Positions 1 through 8,175 of a stretch of 64,000 nucleotides of DNA are shown one piece after another. Origin of the DNA: Roseicyclus amphidinii (lineage in GTDB: Bacteria; Pseudomonadota; Alphaproteobacteria; Rhodobacterales; Rhodobacteraceae); NCBI RefSeq assembly GCF_030163755.1, contig NZ_JASJOE010000009.1:1-64000 (forward strand). Reading direction: 5' to 3'. Under the pieces are notes generated by a model that was given only the letters and a program-made list of their open reading frames with translations, made no database searches and had not been told where the DNA came from. The position numbers and the translations under genes are program-made. Position 1 is the stretch's first letter; each line of letters begins with the position of its first letter.

Positions 1-75
1 CCAGGGGTAGCCCGCGCCGCGCGCGGCCTTGCGCGCCGCGGCCTCCAACTCGCCAAGGGAGAGGCGCAGGGTCAC
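1..75 (-). CDS. DUF3726-like protein, N-terminal fragment
   Basis: Only the first 25 codons are inside the window; the gene runs off the left edge. The start is a GTG at 75-73 that overlaps the TGA of the upstream gene (GTGA), so the two are translationally coupled. The visible N-terminus reads roughly MTLRLSLGELEAAARKAARG followed by AGYPW. From memory this resembles the start of DUF3726 proteins of Rhodobacteraceae, whose function is unknown. It is the last visible member of an overlapping run with the 587-aa protein and the M19 homologue. The family call rests on a short stretch and is tentative. Confidence 0.5.
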   Translation of the reverse strand, partial: MTLRLSLGELEAAARKAARGAGYPW

Positions 76-1835
76 GGGGCCGGTCCGGGATCGGGCAGGG
101 GGGCGGGCAAGGGGTCTGGCAAGGGGTCGGGCTGGCGGGCTGCAGAGACGGGCACGTCGGGATAGACCCAGAGGTCGCCGGTTCCCGGCGTCAGCGCCTC
201 GGGGTAGGGGGCACCGGCGAACATGCGGATGCGGACCCAGCGGTCCGAGCGCGGATCGAAACCGGTCGCCCCGAAGAAGCTGAGCTTGGCGCGCAGCATG
301 TCGATGGGCATCAGCTCGGCCCCGATCAGGTTGTCGCGGATCTCGGAATAGGGCGAAAACCCCGAGATCTGCGCCCGGCGCACCGCGATCCGGTGTTCGG
401 GGTGCCGCAGGAGGAAGGCCGCGACCGGCCCCTCCGGGGGCCAGTCCGACAGGGCGCGGTAAGCCAGCACCGCGTCGCGCGCGGTGGCCAGCGGCTGCTC
501 GTATGCGGCGATGGGTTCCTCGTGACGCTGGCCCAGCCGCGGCTCCAGCTTTTCCTCGGACACGTACCAGGCGCGCGCGGTCGGGGCCTCGGCGGTCCAG
601 TCGATGTCGAGCGCCCAGCCGAAGACCTCGGCGATCAGCGCCCGGACCTTGCCCACGGGCATCTCGCCCTCGATCCGGAACCCCGCGTCGAGCGTGTCGG
701 ACATGCAATGCGCCAGCCCGTCCACCAGCGCGCCATAGGGCTCGAGGACGAGCGAGGCCAGCGCCTCCTGCCCCTCTTCGCCCAGCGTCGTCGCGGACCA
801 GTCGAGCAAGGCGGCCCAGGGCCGGGGCGGCCCCGCCATCTCGGCGAGAAGCCGGTCGAGATCGGCGGTCAGTCCCGCGGTCCTGGCGATCTGCACCGGG
901 TGCTGCGAGACGGCCTTGGCCACGCCCGCGCGCATCCGCCGGGCGAGATCGGCGACCATGCGCCACTCCGCGTCCGTCACGATCTCGAGCGCGCGGACCC
1001 GCGCGATGGCCTCTTCGCGGGCCATGATCCAGTTGTTCAGAAGGCAGGGGTGGTTGACGAGGAAGGGCGCCATCCCGAGGCCGGTGGAATTGCCGATCCC
1101 CAGCGCCTGCGCCGCCCCCGCATCGAGCCGCGCGGCCCTCGCGCCGCCGCGGGCATCGGCACGGGCGCGGGCCATGTGCTCGACCAGGTCGCGCACGAAC
1201 AGGCGGATCAGGTAGACGGTCAGCATCTCGGCCTGGAAGGGCGCGTGCAGCTCGGGGCGGTCCTCGATCAGGACGCGGTCGGCGGCGCCGAACTTGCCCG
1301 AGCCGTAGACCGCCGTGGTGCGCATCAGGTAGCCGACCTCGGCCAGCTGTGCGGGGTCGGGCTGCTGCCCCTCGGCCAGCCGGGCGACGACATGGTCCCA
1401 CAGCCGCACCGAGCGGTTCGCGCGGCTCAGGCACAGCTCGCGCTCGGTGATCCGTCCCGCCTCCTGCAGGGGGACGTTGGCGGCGAGCCGCGCGATATCC
1501 GCGGGCTCGGGCAGCCCGTCGAACAGGGCAAAGGTCGCGTCCCATGCCTCGGCGATCACGCGGTCGCTGCGTTTCTCAGGCGGCAGGTCATGGGCGAAGG
1601 CGACCAGCGCGTAGCTGCGGACGGGTGTCTGCACCGCGTAGACGGCATGGCCCACGCCCGCCGCGTCGATCCGCCAGTCGGCGCAGGCGATCCGCCAGCC
1701 CTCGCGCGCCATGCGGCGCGTCAGCTGGCGCATGAAGCTCAGGCGACACTGGTGCAGCGAACCCAGCCGCGACAGCCGCATCACGTCGGCGGGCGGGCGG
1801 AGCTGGGTGGTGTGGTCGCGGCCCGCCTCGGTCAT
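72..1835 (-). CDS. Conserved hypothetical protein, 587 aa
   Basis: The reading frame stays open upstream to 2150, but the natural start is the ATG at 1835-1833. It overlaps the TGA of the dipeptidase-like gene (ATGA), and the extension would run through that gene in another frame. The product starts MTEAGRDHTTQLRPPADVM and has no visible signal peptide or membrane segment. A mid-protein stretch GLGMAPFLVNHPCLLNNW looks conserved. I do not recognise a named domain. The order M19 homologue - large unknown protein - DUF3726 resembles gene sets near dimethylglycine/betaine degradation in other proteobacteria (the Pseudomonas PA5395-PA5396 pair comes to mind). That link is inference from memory. 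No function is assigned. Confidence 0.8.
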   Translation of the reverse strand: MTEAGRDHTTQLRPPADVMRLSRLGSLHQCRLSFMRQLTRRMAREGWRIACADWRIDAAGVGHAVYAVQTPVRSYALVAFAHDLPPEKRSDRVIAEAWDATFALFDGLPEPADIARLAANVPLQEAGRITERELCLSRANRSVRLWDHVVARLAEGQQPDPAQLAEVGYLMRTTAVYGSGKFGAADRVLIEDRPELHAPFQAEMLTVYLIRLFVRDLVEHMARARADARGGARAARLDAGAAQALGIGNSTGLGMAPFLVNHPCLLNNWIMAREEAIARVRALEIVTDAEWRMVADLARRMRAGVAKAVSQHPVQIARTAGLTADLDRLLAEMAGPPRPWAALLDWSATTLGEEGQEALASLVLEPYGALVDGLAHCMSDTLDAGFRIEGEMPVGKVRALIAEVFGWALDIDWTAEAPTARAWYVSEEKLEPRLGQRHEEPIAAYEQPLATARDAVLAYRALSDWPPEGPVAAFLLRHPEHRIAVRRAQISGFSPYSEIRDNLIGAELMPIDMLRAKLSFFGATGFDPRSDRWVRIRMFAGAPYPEALTPGTGDLWVYPDVPVSAARQPDPLPDPLPAPLPDPGPAP

Positions 1836-2806
1836 GGCGCGGGCCCGAAATTCGCGGCGAAGAAGCGATACCAGTTGCCGCCCATCACCCCCTCGATCTC
1901 GGCGTGGGACAGTCCCACCGCGGCCAGCCCCTCGGCCAGCCGCCCGAAATCGCGGTTGTCGCGGAACCAGTCGGGCATCGGCGGAAAGCCCGGCGCGGCG
2001 GCCGAGCCTTCGCCGTAGTCGATGTCCTTGGTCCAGCGCCCCACGCGCATCCATTCGACCACGCTGTCGGGCTGGTCCTGGCACAGGTCCGAGCCGATCC
2101 CCAGGTGCTCGACCCCGTAGCGGTCTGCGGTCTCGGCGATCATCCGGCAAAAGCTGTCGAGCGTGCAGGCGCTGCCGTCCTTCAGATGATGGGGATAGAG
2201 CGAAAAGCCCAGCATCCCGCCGCGCGCGGTCACCGCGCGCAGCACGGCGTCGGACTTGTTGCGCCGCGCAGGGTGCCAGGCGGCGGGGTTGGCATGGGTG
2301 ATGGCGATGGGCCGGGCCGACACCTCGGCCGCCTCGAGGGTCGAGCGGTCGGCGGAATGGCTCATGTCGACGACAAGGCCCACGCGGTTCATCTCGGCGA
2401 TGACGGCGCGGCCCATGCGGGTCAGGCCGGGGTCTTCGGCCTCGTAGCAGCCGGTCGCCAGAAGCGACTGGTTGTTGTAGCTCAACTGCATGAAACGCAG
2501 GCCCAGCCTATGCAGGATCTCGACCAGTCCGATGTCATCCTCGATGGGCGAGGGGTTCTGCGCGCCGAAGAAGATCGCGGTGCGCCCCGTATCGCGCGCG
2601 TGGTCGATGTCGGCGGCGGTGCTGCCCCTGAGGATCAGGTCGGGATGACGCTCGAACCAGCGGTTCCAGCGTTCCAGCTGCAACACTGTCTCGCGGAAGG
2701 TTTCGTGATAGGCGACGGTGACATGCACGGCATCGAGGCCGCCGTCGCGCATCTGCCGAAAGATCGTTTCCGACCAGTTTGCGTATTGCAGCCCGTCGAT
2801 GCGCAT
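1832..2806 (-). CDS. Peptidase family M19 (membrane dipeptidase-like) protein
   Basis: The 324-aa product has the M19/renal dipeptidase barrel. VDMSH (His150), AITHAN (His171) and GIGSD (Asp240) match the conserved metal-site and active-site segments of the second half. The N-terminal metal-binding His-x-Asp is absent: where the family has DGHND this protein has DGLQY (residues 4-8). The usual bridging Glu is replaced by Gln83 in GAQN. It is therefore either a catalytically altered subfamily or binds metal differently. There is no signal peptide, so it should be cytoplasmic. The start ATG at 2806 leaves about 100 bases to the next gene, making this the likely first gene of the run. Family membership is fairly sure; dipeptidase activity is not. 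Confidence 0.85.
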   Translation of the reverse strand: MRIDGLQYANWSETIFRQMRDGGLDAVHVTVAYHETFRETVLQLERWNRWFERHPDLILRGSTAADIDHARDTGRTAIFFGAQNPSPIEDDIGLVEILHRLGLRFMQLSYNNQSLLATGCYEAEDPGLTRMGRAVIAEMNRVGLVVDMSHSADRSTLEAAEVSARPIAITHANPAAWHPARRNKSDAVLRAVTARGGMLGFSLYPHHLKDGSACTLDSFCRMIAETADRYGVEHLGIGSDLCQDQPDSVVEWMRVGRWTKDIDYGEGSAAAPGFPPMPDWFRDNRDFGRLAEGLAAVGLSHAEIEGVMGGNWYRFFAANFGPAP

Positions 2807-2908
2807 CGCGTCCCTTTCCGCCCCCCGCGGGCCAGCATGGTCGCTGCGCGCCGATAGGTCAAACCCCGCGATGCCGCGCGGCGTCGGGTTCCGGGGTCGG
2901 GTGCGGTG

Positions 2909-3520
2909 TCAGCCCTGCGCGGGGTCCGGCCCGGATCGCGCCACGGCGCTGCCGGTGGTGCCGGTGGTGCCGGGCGGGCGCGCCGCCTCGGGGGGTGGGT
3001 TCACCGGCGGGCTGCCGATGTGGCCCAGCACGGCGCGGGCATCCGCGGCATGGCCCGCGGCGACCATCGCCTCGGCCAGCAGGGCCCTGAGCGCGGCATT
3101 GCCCGGTGCCGCGTCCAGCGCCAGCACGAGAATCGCGCGGGCCGCCAGCAGGTCGCCCGTGGCCAGCGCGATTCGCGCCTTGTGGCAGGCGACCCGCCAA
3201 GGCGGGAGCCGCCCCTCGGCCTCCGCCTCGGCGACCGCCGCGCGGGCGGCCTGAATCGCACCCGCGGCAAGGGCCGCCTCGACGATGAGGTCGAGAGCCT
3301 CGGGGTGATCGGGCGTGGGTGCCGGTGCCGCGCCGCTGTCCGCCGTCCCGCCGGGATCGCCCTCTGCGACCTGCGCGCGCAACCGTGCCAGCGGCGACCG
3401 CGCAAGGTCGGGCTGGCCGCCCTGCGCCCCGCCCTGCACCTGTGCGCGCTCCCTTCCGCGCGCCGAAGCCGCCCCGGCGTCCATGCCGGACCCTTCGCCG
3501 ATCGCCCTGTCCCGTGTCAT
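2909..3520 (-). CDS. TPR-like hypothetical protein
   Basis: A 203-aa alanine-rich protein. Residues about 75-165 form helical pairs typical of tetratricopeptide repeats, for example DLLAARAILVLALDAAPGN followed by AALRALLAEAMVAAGHA. The N-terminus (rich in A, G, R, Q) and the Pro/Gly/Thr-rich tail look disordered. TPR modules hold protein partners; nothing here says which. It lies downstream of a TTAA-N7-TTAA box at 3636-3651 on the same divergent spacer. The frame is supported mainly by the repeat pattern, because in this GC-rich DNA other frames are open too. Confidence 0.55.
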   Translation of the reverse strand: MTRDRAIGEGSGMDAGAASARGRERAQVQGGAQGGQPDLARSPLARLRAQVAEGDPGGTADSGAAPAPTPDHPEALDLIVEAALAAGAIQAARAAVAEAEAEGRLPPWRVACHKARIALATGDLLAARAILVLALDAAPGNAALRALLAEAMVAAGHAADARAVLGHIGSPPVNPPPEAARPPGTTGTTGSAVARSGPDPAQG

Positions 3521-3876
3521 CTGCGCCCCCGCCCCTTCACCACGTTCACGTCCCCCGTTCGCGGCCTGGTACCCGTTCCCCCGGACCGCCGCGCAGGCCG
3601 GACCCGGCCCGCCGACCGACAGTTGCGTCCATCGGTTAACAACTGGTTAACGCGCAGGAGATGCGCAGCGGATGCAGGTCAGACGGGCGGGGGCGGTCGG
3701 TCGGGGTGCCTTGTTCTTGTGCGCCTCCGCCCGGTGGATGCGCGATGCCCCCCTTTGGGGGCGTTGCGAAGGCAAGGCGGGCTTCCAAGCGTTGCGTCAC
3801 GGGGCAAGGTGTTGCAACACTTGGGGGATTGCCATGCGCATGTGCTGTTTCCCCCTGTCCCGTTTTGGAGTTCGCC
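3521..3876. other. Divergent intergenic region with hairpins
   Basis: A 356-bp spacer between two divergent genes. It holds the CtrA-like box (3636-3651), a GC hairpin (GCCCCC at 3747-3752 with GGGGGC at 3757-3762) and a perfect 12-nt palindrome GTGTTGCAACAC at 3809-3820. The last two lie in the probable 5' leader of the plus-strand gene. The upstream reading-frame extension (ATG at 3661) gives a low-complexity peptide unlike a protein N-terminus, so I treat this as non-coding. Confidence 0.5.
3636..3651. promoter_or_regulatory. CtrA-like binding box (TTAA-N7-TTAAC)
   Basis: The sequence TTAA at 3636-3639, seven bases, then TTAAC at 3647-3651 matches the known CtrA consensus TTAA(N7)TTAAC exactly. 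It reads nearly as well on the other strand. It lies about 115 bases upstream of the TPR-like gene and about 225 upstream of the secreted protein gene, so either could be the target. Direct control by CtrA is inferred from the motif only. Confidence 0.45.
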
Positions 3877-5601
3877 TTGTCCAGATCTCGGTCTTTCGGT
3901 CATGTCCTTCGTGCGGTCGCGCCCTGCATCCTCGGGCTGGTGCCGCCCGCTGCGCTTGCCGACGGCATCGGCTTGCCGGATCCCGCCCGTCTCGAGGTGC
4001 AGCAGGCCCAGCTTGCCCGCGACATTCCCGGCAGCGTCTTTGCCCTCAACCCGCTGCGCAACGACCAGGGCGCGGTCGATGCCGCGGGCACGCGGTTCAC
4101 GCTGACCTCTCTCAATCCCGCTGTGAACCACTGGTTCGTGCTCGAGATCGCGCCCGCTTCGGGCCGCGCGCAGAGCGTTCACCTCGAAAGCGGCGATGCC
4201 GAGGGCACGCGGCTGTCGCTGGTCGGCGGCGACGATCCGGCGCTTCGAATCGACCGCGACGGAGAGGTGTTCGACTGCCGCCCCTGGGCCGATGGCGCGC
4301 TCGAGGAGGCCCGCGCGAGCGATCTGCCCTTCGCGCCGGTCTGCGACTGGTCGCTCTTCGTGCGCAACCCCGTGCGCGGCAACCGCACCACCCGCGAGGC
4401 CGTGTCGCAATTCCTGCGCGACAACGTGATCTTCGGCGATTCCATCGTGAACCTGATCAAGGGCGCCTTCTACGAGGACGCCTTCATGGTCTCGTCCGAA
4501 GGGATCGAGGCCGAGGAAGACATCGACGGTGTCGCCCTGCTGGGCACCGCGCGGCTCGACCGGACGCCGCAGATCCGGCCCTATTGGGGCTTCGACCTGG
4601 TGGGCGATGACGCGGGCCGTGTCACCGCGGGGTCCTGGTACGAGATCGAGGATGCCCCCGGCATCTATGCCAGCGCCATGCAGCCCGGCATGATCGCCCG
4701 CGAGGTCTTCGACGTGCCGGGCGCGAACGGGCTCGACGGGGTCGAGCGCAACGCCGATGTCTATCTCGTGGCCTTCGACCTGACCCGGTTCGAACTGGGC
4801 TACGAGATCGGCACCGATCATCCCGGTCTCGAATGGTCCTCGCGCCCCTCGGGGGCTGGCCGCCATTACCAGGCCCCCGGCCCGGACGGGTTCGACCGGC
4901 CCGATCCGCTGGTCTTCACCGGCATGCTGTCGCCCAACCTCTATGACCGGGTGGCGGCGACCTTCACCGGCGGGTTCAAGCGCGACCATGGCGCGTGGCG
5001 CTTCGGCCAATGGGCGACCTTCAACTGGGGCAACCACTACGGGTTCCTGTCGCATGGCGTGCTGTTCTCGCGGCTCTGGCCGGGGCTTGCCACGCTCTAT
5101 GTCACCACCGAGGGTGAGGTCGGCATGGGGACCTGGGCCGAGGCCGACGCCGCCCGCCTCGGCGAGATGGTCTTTGCCCGCCAGAACGGCGTGCCGTTGA
5201 TCGAGAACGGCGTGCCGGGCAGCCAGGTCACCTCCTGGGGGGGCGGCAACTGGTCGGGGTCGGCCGAGGCGCAGCTGCGGACATTGCGCGGCGGGGCCTG
5301 CATGCGTCAGATCGGCGGTCGGCCGTTCCTGATCTACGCCTATTTCTCCTCGGTCACGCCGTCGGGCATGGCGCGCACCTTCCAAGCCTATGACTGCGAC
5401 TATGCCATGCTGCTGGACATGAACAGCCAGGAGCTGACCTATCTCGCCGTCTACACCCGTGACGGCGACGAGATCGAGACGCGCCACCTCGTGTCCGGCA
5501 TGGCCGAGTCCGATCCGCGCGGCAGCGGCGGGGCCGTGCCCCGCTTCATCGCCGCCCCCGACAACCGAGATTTCTTCTACCTCGTCAGACCGGAGGAATG
5601 A
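3877..5601 (+). CDS. Secreted protein of unknown function, 574 aa
   Basis: The frame is open from 3661, but the best start is a TTG at 3877 preceded by GGAG at 3867-3870 (six-base gap). From there the protein begins MSRSRSFGHVLRAVAPCILG and ends its signal peptide near PPAALA-D, which argues for export. The mature protein is about 540 aa, acidic and rich in aromatic residues, with paired phrases such as YWGFDLVGDDAGRVTAGSWY and WGNHYGFLSHGVLFS. I recognise no domain. It overlaps the spacing of the next gene: its stop TGA at 5599-5601 lies 5 bases before the SUMF1-like ATG, so the two are co-transcribed and probably work together in the periplasm or at the surface. Confidence 0.75.
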   Translation: MSRSRSFGHVLRAVAPCILGLVPPAALADGIGLPDPARLEVQQAQLARDIPGSVFALNPLRNDQGAVDAAGTRFTLTSLNPAVNHWFVLEIAPASGRAQSVHLESGDAEGTRLSLVGGDDPALRIDRDGEVFDCRPWADGALEEARASDLPFAPVCDWSLFVRNPVRGNRTTREAVSQFLRDNVIFGDSIVNLIKGAFYEDAFMVSSEGIEAEEDIDGVALLGTARLDRTPQIRPYWGFDLVGDDAGRVTAGSWYEIEDAPGIYASAMQPGMIAREVFDVPGANGLDGVERNADVYLVAFDLTRFELGYEIGTDHPGLEWSSRPSGAGRHYQAPGPDGFDRPDPLVFTGMLSPNLYDRVAATFTGGFKRDHGAWRFGQWATFNWGNHYGFLSHGVLFSRLWPGLATLYVTTEGEVGMGTWAEADAARLGEMVFARQNGVPLIENGVPGSQVTSWGGGNWSGSAEAQLRTLRGGACMRQIGGRPFLIYAYFSSVTPSGMARTFQAYDCDYAMLLDMNSQELTYLAVYTRDGDEIETRHLVSGMAESDPRGSGGAVPRFIAAPDNRDFFYLVRPEE

Positions 5602-5606
5602 CCCCG

Positions 5607-6632
5607 ATGTCCCGTCGCCTGCTCAAGACTGCCCTCGCCACGCTTGCCGTCACCCTGCTGTCGCTGCCCGCCGCGGCGCAAAGCCTTGCCGAGCGGAACG
5701 AGGCGATGTTCCGCCAGATGCAGGATATCCGCGGCCTGTCAAACGCCGAGATCACCCGCGTGCGCGCGATCTTCGCGGCCTCTCCGAACGGCTGGATGGG
5801 GCAGGGCAACCCCTCGGTCACGCGCCACCCGCTGACCCCCGAGGAGGCCGCGGCGCGGCTTGGCGGCTCGGTCGAGCAGGTGCGCAACAGCTACCGCAAC
5901 CGGGACTACGAGCGCATCTGCGGCGAACCCTTCATGGTGCCGCTCTACGATCCGGCGACGCAAGGCCCCTCGGATGCGACGGTCTGCGCCGACATGTTCG
6001 AATATCCCAATATCCCGCTCGCCTACCCCGTGGTCTGGGTCCGCGCCAACGAGGCCGCGCAGCTCTGCGCCGCCGAGGGCAAGCGGATGGGCGACGCGCA
6101 TGAATGGGAAGGGGCGGCCGCGGGTCAACTGCTGCCGCCCGACTACCCGTTCGAGCGGGTCCGGGGCATGGGGATGTCGCCGGCCGTGAACACGATGCGC
6201 AGCCTGCACAACCAGCGCTACGCGAACACCTCGGGCACCTATTCCATCGGCAGCTGGCGCGCGGGGGTCTGCGCGACCGGCAGCTTCAAGACCGCGTCCT
6301 GCAACGGCGGCAGCTTCACGGGATGCGGCTCGAACACCTACCCGGCGGGTTCCTTCCCCGAGTGCCGCTCGCCGCTGGGGGTCCATGACATCGACGGCAA
6401 CGCGGCCGAACACATGAACCTGCCCCTTGCCGAGGACCAGATGGCAAGCCGCGGCTCCACCAGCCTGGGCGTGACCGAGATGAAGGGGTCGTGGTTCATC
6501 TGGGACACGATCCGCGCCCATGAGCATTGGGCCCGCTGGCGCGCGCCCTTCTGGCACGGCACCCGCGTGATGTCCGAAGCCAGCCACCGCAACTACCACC
6601 TCGGTTTCCGCTGCTTCCGCGACGTGGGGTGA
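5607..6632 (+). CDS. Secreted formylglycine-generating-enzyme-fold (SUMF1/FGE) protein
   Basis: I chose the ATG at 5607: GGAGG at 5592-5596 leaves 10 bases, while the alternative ATG at 5598 would touch the ribosome site. The product (341 aa) begins MSRRLLKTALATLAV with a clear signal peptide ending near AAAQS. The C-terminal two thirds carry FGE-sulfatase signatures: WVRANEAAQLCAAEGKRMG, GVHDIDGNAAEHM (normally DxxGNVxEW) and the end block YHLGFRCFRDV. The catalytic Cys pair of true FGE (around CxxxYC before the final GFR block) is not seen; that segment reads SEASHRNYHLGFRC. It is therefore probably a non-catalytic FGE-fold protein and not a sulfatase activator. Many cysteines suggest disulfides. 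It forms a two-gene unit with the preceding secreted protein. Confidence 0.85.
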   Translation: MSRRLLKTALATLAVTLLSLPAAAQSLAERNEAMFRQMQDIRGLSNAEITRVRAIFAASPNGWMGQGNPSVTRHPLTPEEAAARLGGSVEQVRNSYRNRDYERICGEPFMVPLYDPATQGPSDATVCADMFEYPNIPLAYPVVWVRANEAAQLCAAEGKRMGDAHEWEGAAAGQLLPPDYPFERVRGMGMSPAVNTMRSLHNQRYANTSGTYSIGSWRAGVCATGSFKTASCNGGSFTGCGSNTYPAGSFPECRSPLGVHDIDGNAAEHMNLPLAEDQMASRGSTSLGVTEMKGSWFIWDTIRAHEHWARWRAPFWHGTRVMSEASHRNYHLGFRCFRDVG

Positions 6633-6922
6633 CGCCACACCACCCTCGAAAAAGGCCTTCCCGGTCCCTCCGGCGTGTTAACCCCGCATCAAGGTTAACG
6701 CGCCGCCGCCGCCCCCCGGTCATGCCGCCAGACCCGCCAACATGCGGCGCGCATGCGCCGGGGGCCGCGGGGCATGCGAACGCGCAGGGCCAGAAGGGTG
6801 CAGCAGCGGTGACTCTGCAGACGCGCCGGTGCCGCCGTGCGGCCATGACCTCGGGCCAAGTCCCCACCAGCGCCTAACGATCCCGCCTCGCGCCCTGCTT
6901 CTCCGTTTCACAAGTATCCCGG
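6633..6922. other. Intergenic region left of the IS element
   Basis: About 290 bp without a convincing gene. It contains two GTTAAC motifs (near 6678 and 6694) too far apart to form a standard CtrA box, and GC-rich inverted stretches around 6740-6775 (GGCGCGCATGCGCC). The region ends at the probable insertion-element edge. I see no promoter or RNA I can defend. Confidence 0.4.

Positions 6923-8175
<1,253 letters not shown>

Noticed and set aside
72-2150. A 692-codon version of the unknown protein with an earlier start
   Set aside because: The extra residues are arginine/proline-rich and overlap the M19 gene; the ATGA overlap at 1835 is the natural start.
5607-6632. The FGE-fold protein as the activating enzyme of the RTX sulfatase
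   Set aside because: It is exported, 37 kb away and lacks the catalytic cysteine pair, so it is unlikely to make formylglycine.
6675-6700. A second pair of GTTAAC motifs resembling a CtrA box
   Set aside because: The TTAA halves are 13 bases apart instead of 7, outside the consensus.
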